Shown one piece after another: positions 1 to 5,720 of a stretch of DNA of 6,745 bases. The first letter of the stretch is position 1. Each line of letters starts with the position of its first letter. Source of the stretch: Elusimicrobiota bacterium (GTDB lineage: Bacteria > Elusimicrobiota > UBA8919); NCBI GenBank assembly GCA_003452965.1, contig DMMW01000025.1, forward strand, positions 1,543-8,287, written 5' to 3'. Made by a program: the position numbers and the translations under genes. The notes under the pieces were generated by a model. That model was not told where the DNA came from, made no database searches, and worked only from the letters and a program-made list of their open reading frames with translations.

Positions 1-4
1 AAAA

Positions 5-523
5 CTAATTGTGGGAGTTCTCCATAAACCTCTCAAATCTGTCTTTTTTTGCTTTGCATATCGGGCAAACTTCCGGTGGATTTTCTCTTGCACAAAGATA
101 ACCACAAACTTTGCATCGCCATATGGGTAATGGAAGTGAAGAAATATTGTTAATTGGAGTTTTTTTGGATTTTAATCTTTCTTCCAAAAGCGGTCTTCTT
201 TCAGGTATCGGAATCACTTCTTTTTCTTTATTCAAAATTTTCCGGGAAACATACAACGCACAATAACAAGCATCGTAATCATTTAAATCTGGATCCCTGT
301 AATCGCAAGGGCATATTATATCTAAATCATCTTTTTTATTTCCGCTTGCTAATCTGCAAGGACATGCCCAATAACCATACCTGTTCTCATTTATTATCAA
401 ACCTTTAACGAGGTCTTTTGTAAACTCAACATCAGGATTCAAGTGATATCCGCCGCTTTCTGCTTCTTGATCAAGTTTTTTATATAATTCGTCTATTTGA
501 TTTTGAGTTATCTTGCTGTTCAT
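5..523 (-). CDS. Ferredoxin-thioredoxin reductase catalytic chain fused to rubredoxin
   Basis: This 172-aa protein should reduce disulfides of thioredoxin- or glutaredoxin-like partners with electrons from ferredoxin or rubredoxin. Residues 10-115 form the FTR catalytic domain, with three paired-cysteine motifs: CPC (54/56), CPC (71/73) and CYC (86/88). By analogy with plant-type FTR, Cys54, 71, 73 and 86 would bind the [4Fe-4S] cluster, and Cys56-Cys88 would be the redox disulfide. The usual CHC motif is CYC here. After a linker, residues 134-166 form a rubredoxin domain with CxxCG at 137/140 and CPxC at 153/156. FTR-rubredoxin fusions are known in anaerobic archaea and bacteria. The ATG overlaps the upstream glutaredoxin stop (ATGA), which indicates translational coupling. 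The gene is complete, with stop TAG at 5-7. I am confident of the domains; the physiological partner is inferred. Confidence 0.95.
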   Translation of the reverse strand: MNSKITQNQIDELYKKLDQEAESGGYHLNPDVEFTKDLVKGLIINENRYGYWACPCRLASGNKKDDLDIICPCDYRDPDLNDYDACYCALYVSRKILNKEKEVIPIPERRPLLEERLKSKKTPINNISSLPLPIWRCKVCGYLCARENPPEVCPICKAKKDRFERFMENSHN

Positions 524-801
524 AAATCCAATGTTTCTTTAATTTTTTCCGGCTTAAACCCCACAATACATTCTTTATCATTTATTATAGTTATAGGGAA
601 TGAATTTGCTGAAACAAATTTCTTAATTTTTTTCAAAACCTCTTCTTTCTCATCTGCCTCAAGTAAATCAACATCTATATAAGAATATTCTATGCCCAAT
701 TCATTTAAATACTTTTTTGTCTTTTTGCACCATACACAAGTACTTAGTGTATACAGTATAACATTATCTTTTTTATTACCTTCTATGTGATTGATTTTCA
801 C
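520..801 (-). CDS. Glutaredoxin-like thiol-disulfide protein
   Basis: This small 93-aa thioredoxin-fold protein probably exchanges disulfides with the reductase encoded just downstream. The beta strand VILYTLS leads into the redox motif CVWC (Cys22, Cys25). Ser67-Phe68-Pro69 supplies the cis-proline loop, and VGF (80-82) follows as in glutaredoxin-like proteins. Its length is normal for the family. Translation starts at GTG (799-801): there is no in-frame ATG before the fold begins, and MKINHIEGNKK matches the expected N-terminal strand. No good Shine-Dalgarno site is visible, so translation may be coupled to the GyrI-like gene 18 bp upstream. The 4-bp overlap with the FTR gene supports a dedicated Grx-FTR pair. 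Reduction by FTR rather than glutathione is an inference. Confidence 0.93.
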   Translation of the reverse strand: MKINHIEGNKKDNVILYTLSTCVWCKKTKKYLNELGIEYSYIDVDLLEADEKEEVLKKIKKFVSANSFPITIINDKECIVGFKPEKIKETLDL

Positions 802-819
802 TTTTTTGTACCAAAGAAA

Positions 820-1422
820 CTATATCCTTTGAATTTTATATCTAATTAGCGTATAATAATTTTTTGGATTGCCTTTGAAGAACATTCCAGGTCCTTTAAT
901 GTAATTCTCTTCGTGAGCTCCTATTATTTTATAACCTTTGCTTTTAACAAACTCTTTTAACTTTTCAATCGTTGGGATTTCGTCGTTATACTCACCGATA
1001 TGCAATATTTCCGCTACTTCGCCATATTTCCAGGTATCTATCTTTATTTTATAATCCTTCATCTCCTCTTCCGGTAATTTTTCAACTATATCAGGAATCG
1101 GTACTCCATACAGACCTATCCATTCTTCTATTGGCGTATCAAATGGTTTTGGCCATCTTGTACGCGGTGCCACCATATCTATTTCTTTATAAGTTTTCTT
1201 TAACGTATATAATGCCTTATATAAAAGTGCAAAGGCTTCTTTTCCTTTAATATTAGGATCGCCTTTTATCTCTACCACTATCATCTTTTGGTCAGGCAAA
1301 GATATAATCCTTGGTTCTTTCAAATATTCAAATGACTTCAAATACGACTTTTGTTTCAAAGATACTATAACAACAAAAACTATAACCGCTAAAACTATTC
1401 CCAACCCTATCTTTTTTAACAT
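820..1422 (-). CDS. Membrane-anchored GyrI-like (SOUL/GyrI superfamily) protein
   Basis: This 200-aa protein has an N-terminal hydrophobic segment at residues 4-22 (GLGIVLAVIVFVVIV) preceded by lysines. That suggests a signal anchor with the rest exported. Residues 40-200 look like a GyrI-like small-molecule-binding domain: KMIVVEIKGDPN opens one half, YGEVAEILHIGEYNDE opens the second with the typical glycine-rich turn, and FKGNPKNYYTLIRYKI closes it. Such domains bind small ligands or proteins; the ligand is unknown here. The start is well supported: AAGGAGA lies 8 nt upstream of ATG at 1420-1422. The gene follows the aldolase after 62 bp and precedes the glutaredoxin by 18 bp, so it is probably co-transcribed with the redox pair. 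No regulator domain is attached. Confidence 0.82.
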   Translation of the reverse strand: MLKKIGLGIVLAVIVFVVIVSLKQKSYLKSFEYLKEPRIISLPDQKMIVVEIKGDPNIKGKEAFALLYKALYTLKKTYKEIDMVAPRTRWPKPFDTPIEEWIGLYGVPIPDIVEKLPEEEMKDYKIKIDTWKYGEVAEILHIGEYNDEIPTIEKLKEFVKSKGYKIIGAHEENYIKGPGMFFKGNPKNYYTLIRYKIQRI

Positions 1423-1484
1423 TATGCTTTTCTCCTTTAGCGGAAAATTTTTAACTTTTAACTTTTAATTTATACTTACCTTTA

Positions 1485-2486
1485 TTATTCTTCTTCTATC
1501 ATCTGGTCATAAAACGACACATAATCATCCTTTTTATCGCTGGCTCTAATTTTAATAGCTGCTCGCGGATGAAGATTTAATTGACCGGTAATCATATAAG
1601 GAATATTATATCCCCACTCCATTTGATGCTGTAAAGGAATAAAAGTTTCTTGTACACATTCAAGTACCGGTCTAATCTGGAACTTTGGATTTTTAAGAAA
1701 ACCCATTATCAACTCCAACGAACAATTCCCAGCACCGCGACCTATTCCATTGATTGTTGCGTCAATACGATTAGCTCCGCAAATAATCGCTTCAATAGTA
1801 TTTGCATACGCAAGTTGCTGGTTATTATGTGCATGAATTCCGACTTGTTTACCGGTACCTTCCATCGCTTTTAAATACTTCAATGTCAAGTCTTTTATCT
1901 GTTCGGAATAAAGCGCCCCGAAACTATCTACGAGATAAATAGTTCCGACTGGAGTCTTAGCTAACGCTGCTAATGCATCATCAAGTTCACGGTCCTGAAC
2001 TATAGATATCGCCATAAGATTCAATGTTGTCTCATACCCTTTATTATGAGCATCCTTAACCATATCAATAGCCGTAGGTATCTGATGAATATAAGTAGCC
2101 ACACGAATACAATCAAGCACGCTTTTGGATTTTGGTAAAATATCGGTATGATAGTCGGTTCTCTCGGCATCCGCCATAACGCAAAGCTTCAACGATGTCT
2201 TATTATCTCCGACAACTTTTCTTATAGTATCCTCATCGCAAAACTTCCATTTACCATATTGAGTAGGTGAAAAAATCTTTTTATCTGCCTTGTAACCTAA
2301 TTCCATATAATCAACACCGGCAGAAACACAAGTATCATAGACTTTTTTTACAAATCCGTCTTCAAATTTGTGGTCGTTCATCAAACCGCCGTCGCGGACC
2401 GAACAATCCACAATTTTTATCTCAGGCCTATATGTCACCCAAGAACCTTTTTCTTGCTTTTCTTTCTTCACTTTTGATTCTTTCAT
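1485..2486 (-). CDS. DRE-TIM metallolyase family aldolase (HMGL-like)
   Basis: This 333-aa TIM-barrel enzyme belongs to the HMG-CoA lyase/4-hydroxy-2-oxovalerate aldolase superfamily, which makes or breaks C-C bonds of 2-oxo acids using a divalent metal. The first strand carries VDCSVRDGG (residues 26-34), with likely metal ligand Asp27 and catalytic Arg31/Asp32. Strand 7 carries HAHNN with metal ligands His218 and His220, and GIGRGAGN (247-254) follows. A short tail ends in DDYVSFYDQ. No acylating aldehyde dehydrogenase (DmpF) gene is adjacent, so the meta-cleavage pathway role of DmpG is not supported and the substrate is unknown. An upstream ATG at 2582 would overlap the preceding gene. 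The ATG at 2484-2486 is chosen because AAAGGAG lies 7 nt before it. The gap to the upstream gene is 41 bp, which suggests an operon. Confidence 0.9.
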   Translation of the reverse strand: MKESKVKKEKQEKGSWVTYRPEIKIVDCSVRDGGLMNDHKFEDGFVKKVYDTCVSAGVDYMELGYKADKKIFSPTQYGKWKFCDEDTIRKVVGDNKTSLKLCVMADAERTDYHTDILPKSKSVLDCIRVATYIHQIPTAIDMVKDAHNKGYETTLNLMAISIVQDRELDDALAALAKTPVGTIYLVDSFGALYSEQIKDLTLKYLKAMEGTGKQVGIHAHNNQQLAYANTIEAIICGANRIDATINGIGRGAGNCSLELIMGFLKNPKFQIRPVLECVQETFIPLQHQMEWGYNIPYMITGQLNLHPRAAIKIRASDKKDDYVSFYDQMIEEE

Positions 2487-2493
2487 AGCCGCA

Positions 2494-2500
2494 CTCCTTT
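2494..2500 (-). promoter_or_regulatory. Shine-Dalgarno site fixing the aldolase start
   Basis: The minus strand reads AAAGGAG, then seven bases, then ATG at 2486. This strong site selects the 333-aa product over a 365-aa reading that would begin inside the upstream gene. Confidence 0.85.
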
Positions 2501-2527
2501 TAAATTTAAAAAATAGTTCACGCTTTC

Positions 2528-3013
2528 CTAACCAACTTGTGCAAAAAGCACTACATAGTTCTTGCCATACATCTTTGCACATTTTGGGCAGGTTGTATAT
2601 GAAAAGTATAGTTTCTTTAGATTTTTACCCTTTGAATTAACATAACCTTTCATTTCCCTTGCCCATTTACCGGCATTCTGATAAGGACCTTCAAAAACCT
2701 TTGTTAAAAAAGTACCGGAAAGAGTTGTCATCTGGGCATCCTGAACTACTTTTGAAACATCAATATAGATATCCGAGCCCCATAAAGAATATTCATCTGT
2801 TAACATCAATTGCTGCTGTGGTTTGGCATTTGCCTTTTCAACTAAACCGATATTTTTAATGATTTTTTTACCCATATTAAGCGGGACATGAAAAAAATTT
2901 GTTACGTGATCTTTTATGAATAATTTATCTTTCCATACTATTTCTTTTTCTTGCCAAAGTTCAGGATTAAACGGTTCACAACAACCGGTTGATTTGACTG
3001 TTTTATTATCCAT
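2528..3013 (-). CDS. Conserved CxxC protein of unknown function (family often labelled 'hydrolase')
   Basis: I recognise the sequence style (CC-PFNPELW, WKDKLFIKDHV, PLNMG, LSGTFLTKVFEGPY, TTCPKCAKMYGKNYVVLFAQ) as a conserved bacterial family that databases often call 'hydrolase' without clear proof. I see no hydrolase catalytic motif. The 161-aa protein has Cys11-Cys12 near the N-terminus and Cys142-x2-Cys145 near the C-terminus, which could bind metal or form a disulfide. The segment GTFLTKVFEGPY followed by a helix and LYFSYTT resembles half of a GyrI-like fold; this is inference. There is no signal peptide. The ATG at 3011-3013 is chosen over a TTG five codons upstream, because that TTG lies within the Shine-Dalgarno sequence. 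It is the first gene of the run leading to aldolase, GyrI-like protein, Grx and FTR. Confidence 0.8.
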   Translation of the reverse strand: MDNKTVKSTGCCEPFNPELWQEKEIVWKDKLFIKDHVTNFFHVPLNMGKKIIKNIGLVEKANAKPQQQLMLTDEYSLWGSDIYIDVSKVVQDAQMTTLSGTFLTKVFEGPYQNAGKWAREMKGYVNSKGKNLKKLYFSYTTCPKCAKMYGKNYVVLFAQVG

Positions 3014-3017
3014 AATT

Positions 3018-3026
3018 ATCACCTCC
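3018..3026 (-). promoter_or_regulatory. Near-perfect Shine-Dalgarno site GGAGGTGAT
   Basis: The minus strand GGAGGTGAT is a nine-base complement of the 16S rRNA tail and lies four bases before ATG 3013 (eight from the GGAGG core). It rules out the TTG start at 3028 and predicts strong translation of the first gene of the operon. Confidence 0.85.
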
Positions 3027-3045
3027 AAAATTTTTAATTACGACT

Positions 3046-3074
3046 ATCTTACTTTATCGTTACAAAAAAATCAA
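3046..3074 (-). promoter_or_regulatory. Candidate promoter of the five-gene run
   Basis: On the minus strand, TTGATT (3069-3074) and TAAGAT (3046-3051) are separated by exactly 17 bp. They lie about 33 bp upstream of the ATG at 3013. Each hexamer matches four of six consensus bases. The -35 box overlaps the T-tract of the terminator of the preceding gene. Confidence 0.5.
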
Positions 3075-3105
3075 GACTTTTTTGTATTACCGACAAAAAA
3101 GCCTT
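3064..3105 (-). terminator. Intrinsic terminator after the SRPBCC gene
   Basis: In the minus-strand RNA, 3105-3093 pairs with 3085-3073 (a 13-bp stem containing CTTTTTTGT/ACAAAAAAG plus AAG/CTT and one G-U pair). The loop is seven bases, and a run of seven T (3070-3064) follows two bases after the stem. It sits about 50 bp past the SRPBCC stop. The stem is AT-rich, so efficiency may be moderate. Confidence 0.7.
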
Positions 3106-3155
3106 AATCTATATATTTTAAAATGAACTATTACCTAATTTTATTAAATTAGAAA

Positions 3156-3689
3156 TTAAACTATACTTGCGATTCGATTAGATTCCTCTAAAACAATCTG
3201 AGTCATTTTGTCAAATGACTGTCTCCAGCCAAGACAAGCAAACTCACTCACCACATCCGGAATACCGATTTCCCGCACAGTTACTTTTGATTTCGTATCC
3301 GCATAACTTTCAAATGTCACAATTAATGTAATATAGTTTGGCCATTCACCGGGCATATCATAATGTGCAGGCGGAACAGGCTCACCATGTTTATCGGCAA
3401 AACTCATAGTCATAACAATTTTCTCCATTGGTAATATTTCTATATATTTGCCTGTATTCCAGAAATCTCTTACAATCCCATCAGGTCCTGCTCCACGCAT
3501 ACAGTAAACGAATTTACCGCCAGTGCGAAAATCTATACTAATATGCGGTGCGATAAAATCCTTCGGGCCCCACCATCTTTTAAACATTTCCTGGTCAGAC
3601 CATGCTTCCCAAACAACATCAAGCGGCACATCAAAAACTCTAGTAATAATCAAATTATTAATACTGCTTTTTTCAGTCATACTTTTCAT
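3156..3689 (-). CDS. SRPBCC / AHSA1-family protein
   Basis: This 177-aa cytoplasmic protein has the START/Bet v 1-like AHSA1 fold (activator of Hsp90 ATPase homologue 1-like), a hydrophobic-cavity fold used for ligand or protein binding. It shows the family hallmarks ITRVFDVPLDVVWEAWSD, RWWGPKDF, FRTGGKFVYCMRG, YIEILPMEKIVMT and GWRQSFDKMTQIV near the C-terminus. Its length is normal. Three starts are possible (GTG 3698, ATG 3689, ATG 3680). ATG 3689 is preferred because AGAGAGGTG ends six bases before it. That Shine-Dalgarno site lies inside the 3' part of a short DUF1428 remnant, so the two frames overlap. Such genes often accompany ArsR-type repressors or DUF1428 genes; no repressor is visible here. 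The molecular function is not known. Confidence 0.9.
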   Translation of the reverse strand: MKSMTEKSSINNLIITRVFDVPLDVVWEAWSDQEMFKRWWGPKDFIAPHISIDFRTGGKFVYCMRGAGPDGIVRDFWNTGKYIEILPMEKIVMTMSFADKHGEPVPPAHYDMPGEWPNYITLIVTFESYADTKSKVTVREIGIPDVVSEFACLGWRQSFDKMTQIVLEESNRIASIV

Positions 3690-3774
3690 ATTTTTCACCT
3701 CTCTGGACCATACTGCGATATACCTCTACCTTTTTCTTTGGAACAGCCAGCACATAGCCATCAACATATTTCAT
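3673..3774 (-). pseudogene. Truncated DUF1428 (YbaA-like) gene, N-terminal stub
   Basis: A 33-codon frame begins MKYVDGYVLAVPKKK and continues VEVYRSM. This matches the start of DUF1428 proteins, which typically read M-YVDG-V-PVPKK-L--YR-MA and run to about 115-120 residues. After roughly residue 23 the resemblance stops. The frame runs into the SRPBCC ribosome-binding site and start region and ends at TGA 3673-3675, overlapping the SRPBCC CDS by 17 bp. A purine-rich AGGGGGA lies about ten bases upstream of its ATG. The simplest reading is a deletion that fused the 5' end of a DUF1428 gene to the leader of a neighbouring SRPBCC gene. The stub could still be translated as a leader peptide. The match is from memory of the family consensus. 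Confidence 0.7.
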
Positions 3775-3816
3775 TGCCTCGTCCCCCTTTATAATCTATA
3801 CTTCTAATCTAATAAA

Positions 3817-3858
3817 ATTATATTTATCAGACATTAAAATAACATTAGAAGAATGTTA
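3817..3858 (-). promoter_or_regulatory. Inverted repeat and possible promoter upstream of DUF1428 stub/SRPBCC
   Basis: TAACATT (3840-3846) and AATGTTA (3852-3858) form a perfect 7-bp inverted repeat around AGAAG. A perfect TATAAT lies on the minus strand at 3817-3822, and the repeat falls where a -35 box would be, but no good TTGACA match is present. The layout suggests a repressor or activator site. The promoter assignment is weaker than the repeat itself. Confidence 0.45.
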
Positions 3859-3881
3859 AAATATTTTAATTCATTAATCCC

Positions 3882-3908
3882 AATAAAAAAAACCCTCTTA
3901 AGAGGGTT
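3882..3908 (-). terminator. Intrinsic terminator for leftward transcription from the ATPase side
   Basis: AACCCTCTTAAGAGGGTT (3891-3908) is a perfect 18-bp palindrome. On the minus strand it is followed by a T-tract (3890 down to 3885). No T-tract follows on the plus strand, so it terminates transcripts arriving from the right, such as the DUF4143 ATPase mRNA, and insulates the SRPBCC gene. Confidence 0.85.
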
Positions 3909-4049
3909 AGGTATTGCAATCATACATTTACAATATTCATCCTTCTATCAAGGATAAAATATACAAATTTGGAATCTGATTTTTGTCCGCTATTCGGTTT
4001 TCGTAGATATGCTTACATTAGGTTACACTATTAACTAATTAACTAACAA

Positions 4050-4077
4050 CGTCCCTCTTTTTCCGTCCCTCTTTTTC
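4050..4077. repeat. Perfect 14-bp tandem duplication
   Basis: CGTCCCTCTTTTTC occurs twice head to tail (4050-4063 and 4064-4077). It lies between the ATPase gene and its presumed terminator, in the same debris as the REP-like hairpin. Confidence 0.9.
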
Positions 4078-4102
4078 TTGTCTTTCTGTCTAAAATTCTG
4101 TT

Positions 4103-4124
4103 GTAGTTGCTCAACTTGTTGAGC
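4103..4124 (+). repeat. GTAG plus hairpin, REP-like palindrome
   Basis: GCTCAAC-TT-GTTGAGC (4109-4124) is a perfect 7-bp stem. GTAG (4103-4106) precedes it by two bases on the plus strand, as in REP sequences moved by REP-associated tyrosine transposases. A single copy is seen and no transposase is in the window, so the REP assignment is only suggestive. Confidence 0.35.
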
Positions 4125-4138
4125 GTCTTTAATTTATG

Positions 4139-4164
4139 AATAATTAGGTGTGACCCCTTTTACT
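4139..4164. repeat. 26-bp direct repeat, left copy
   Basis: The sequence (plus strand begins AATAATTAGGTGTGACCCC and ends TTTTACT) is identical over 26 bp to 5718-5743, in the same orientation. This copy covers codons 417-422 and the stop of the DUF4143 ATPase (SKRGHT-stop) on the minus strand. The sequences diverge on both sides. It may be the end of an insertion element. Confidence 0.92.
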
Positions 4165-5412
4165 TAATGTCGGGATATATACCGCATAATAATGAGGGAT
4201 AAAAAGCACTTTTTTATTTTGGTAAGATATTTTTTCCAATATATCATCATTCAAAACGACTGCAGTGTCGCATTCCGAGTATCTATTAAAAAATTGTTTT
4301 ATACCATCTGGAATACTCAAATTACTGATTTTTGATTTAACCTCTATTGCAATGGGGATTCTGTCCTGCACCAAGATAAAATCCACCTCGTATTTTTCTC
4401 TCGTCCGCCAATAATATATTTCCTGAGATATCTTTAAGTTCTTCTGCATCTCATGCAAAACGAAGGATTCCAATAATACACCTTTATCCGGTCGGTTATT
4501 CAAATTTCTAAAATCCTGCAAAATCGCATTACGAATGCCACTGTCAAAAAAGTATATCTTATTGGTTTGTTTTAATTCCCTGCCGCGATTGGTAAAAAAA
4601 GGTTTTAAAATATCTAGCAGAAACATTTGATTTAATATAGCCAAGTCCTTTCTTACCTGCCGGAGAGAATAATTCAGCAATTGTGAAATACTATTTTCGC
4701 TTACAAGCCCACCTTCTTGCCCGGATAATAAAGCAAGCAATCTATTAAATGAAAGAATATCTTCTTCCCGCAATAATGCTTTGATATCTTTTTGAATATA
4801 GGTCGCTACCAAATCAATAAGAAGCCATTTTCGCGACTCAGCATTCTTCTCGTGAATGAGACCCGGCATACCGCCGAAAATAATAAATTCATTTAGATAA
4901 TTTTTTAATTTTTGATGTGTTCCGTCATTTATTTTAAAATCAATCTTTTGTGGGAATTTTAGAGATGCAGTTTTGCTTGGCAGCCATTCGGAAAAGGATA
5001 ATGGATATAATCTGTAAAGATGACGACGCCCGGCCAAGCTCTCTTTTAAATGATGATGCATTTCAATGGCTGAAGAACCGGACGCATAAACTTTTAACCC
5101 CTTACAGCCATCATAAATTGCTTTAAATAACTTTGTTGCATTGGGCAGATAGTGGAATTCGTCAATAAAAATTATCTGCTTTGTGTTGCATATATCCGAT
5201 AATACCTGCTGAAAACTTCTTGCAAAAAAATTTGCATCGGCAGGCATTTCAAGATTAAAGTATCTACATCTTTTACCACTCTTTTTGCAGTATTTTAAGA
5301 TTTCTTTTAGGAGCGTCGTTTTGCCGACCTGCCTGGGGCCAATGATTATTCCAATTTCTTTGCGCCGGACATCTTCGGCGGTTTCAATATAGGCAATCCG
5401 TTTTAGGTTCAT
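4144..5412 (-). CDS. AAA_14/DUF4143 family ATP-binding protein
   Basis: This 422-aa protein combines an N-terminal P-loop ATPase with a C-terminal DUF4143 domain. The Walker A motif is GPRQVGKTT (25-33), Walker B is IIFIDEFH (80-87, Asp84/Glu85), and a GSSA sensor-like motif lies at 112-115 with SLAGRR at 125-130. The C-terminal part has a winged-helix-like segment (about 215-270), then DSGIRNAIL, LLESFVLHEM (Glu315), YEVDFIL (Asp344) and AIEVKSK (Glu357, Lys359), resembling a PD-(D/E)xK nuclease core. These ATPases are very common in bacteria and archaea with mostly unknown function; a defence or nucleic-acid role is only suggested. The start is forced by the nearby Walker A. No Shine-Dalgarno site is visible and the leader is tiny. 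The last six codons and stop come from the 26-bp repeat, so the C-terminus is probably altered. Confidence 0.93.
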   Translation of the reverse strand: MNLKRIAYIETAEDVRRKEIGIIIGPRQVGKTTLLKEILKYCKKSGKRCRYFNLEMPADANFFARSFQQVLSDICNTKQIIFIDEFHYLPNATKLFKAIYDGCKGLKVYASGSSAIEMHHHLKESLAGRRHLYRLYPLSFSEWLPSKTASLKFPQKIDFKINDGTHQKLKNYLNEFIIFGGMPGLIHEKNAESRKWLLIDLVATYIQKDIKALLREEDILSFNRLLALLSGQEGGLVSENSISQLLNYSLRQVRKDLAILNQMFLLDILKPFFTNRGRELKQTNKIYFFDSGIRNAILQDFRNLNNRPDKGVLLESFVLHEMQKNLKISQEIYYWRTREKYEVDFILVQDRIPIAIEVKSKISNLSIPDGIKQFFNRYSECDTAVVLNDDILEKISYQNKKVLFIPHYYAVYIPTLSKRGHT

Positions 5413-5425
5413 AATATTTTATGAC

Positions 5426-5454
5426 ATTCTATACGATACCGTATAATTTGTCAA
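5426..5454 (-). promoter_or_regulatory. Promoter with palindromic operator for the DUF4143 ATPase
   Basis: The minus strand has a perfect TTGACA (5449-5454), a 17-bp spacer and TAGAAT (5426-5431). The spacer holds the palindrome TATACGGTATCGTATA (5430-5445; 6-bp arms, 4-bp centre), ideally placed to block RNA polymerase. The expected start site leaves only about 6-8 nt before ATG 5412, so the mRNA is nearly leaderless, which fits the missing Shine-Dalgarno site. The repressor is not in the window unless the ATPase or a distant HTH protein acts here. Confidence 0.8.
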
Positions 5455-5555
5455 GTATTTTTTTATTATTTCATTATTAGTATTTATATTTTTGCGTTGT
5501 TTACGTCTCAAACCCTAAGTCCGGAAGAACAGAACTAATGCAAGTTTATTTTTAT

Positions 5556-5720
5556 TTATTTAATCTTTTCTTTTAAAAATTTAATTACTCTATTTAGAAA
5601 TTTCAATGCAGGGTAAGGATTTTTCAATCCCGCATTGGAAATGGTATGGAAAATCTCGTCAAAGTTTTTGAAACGTAGGTAAGCATTGGAAATGGCATTG
5701 AGACCTGCCCTCAAAATAAT
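5556..5720 (-). pseudogene. Open-frame remnant with coding-like 3' end, unidentified
   Basis: A minus-strand frame stays open for 54 codons and ends at TAA 5556-5558. It contains NAYLRFKNFDEIF and NPYPALKFLNRVIKFLKEK. It has no ATG start and opens at the 26-bp repeat, so it would be the 3' part of a gene whose front was lost. A 13-bp direct repeat (GCATTGGAAATGG on the plus strand, 5632-5644 and 5683-5695, 51 bp apart) encodes ISNA twice in frame. I do not recognise the family, and a chance open frame in AT-rich DNA remains possible. The rest of 5455-5555 is AT-rich with no feature I can support. Confidence 0.3.

Larger units (their letters stand above)
3909..4138. other. Non-coding stretch between terminator and ATPase, repeat debris
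   Basis: No convincing gene is present. The stretch holds ATCCTT/AAGGAT (3939-3955), TTAACTAA in tandem (about 4031-4046), the 14-bp duplication at 4050-4077 and the hairpin at 4109-4124. On the minus strand an open frame of 30 codons without a start (4012-3923, ending FVYFILDRRMNIVNV, stop 3920-3922) ends about a dozen bases before the terminator hairpin. It could be the 3' tail of a lost gene, but it is too short to identify. Confidence 0.4.

Noticed and set aside
2487..2582. N-terminal extension of the aldolase to ATG 2582
   Set aside because: It would overlap the 3' end of the CxxC protein gene, shows no family similarity, and lies before a strong Shine-Dalgarno site for ATG 2486.
2368..2640. 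Plus-strand open frames opposite the aldolase and CxxC genes
   Set aside because: They are antisense to clearly conserved proteins and lack start signals or family motifs.
3014..3028. TTG start of the CxxC protein at 3028
   Set aside because: The TTG overlaps the GGAGGTGAT ribosome-binding site that serves ATG 3013.
5632..5695. CRISPR-like array from GCATTGGAAATGG repeats
   Set aside because: There are only two 13-bp units and no further spacing pattern; they encode ISNA in a coding-like frame.
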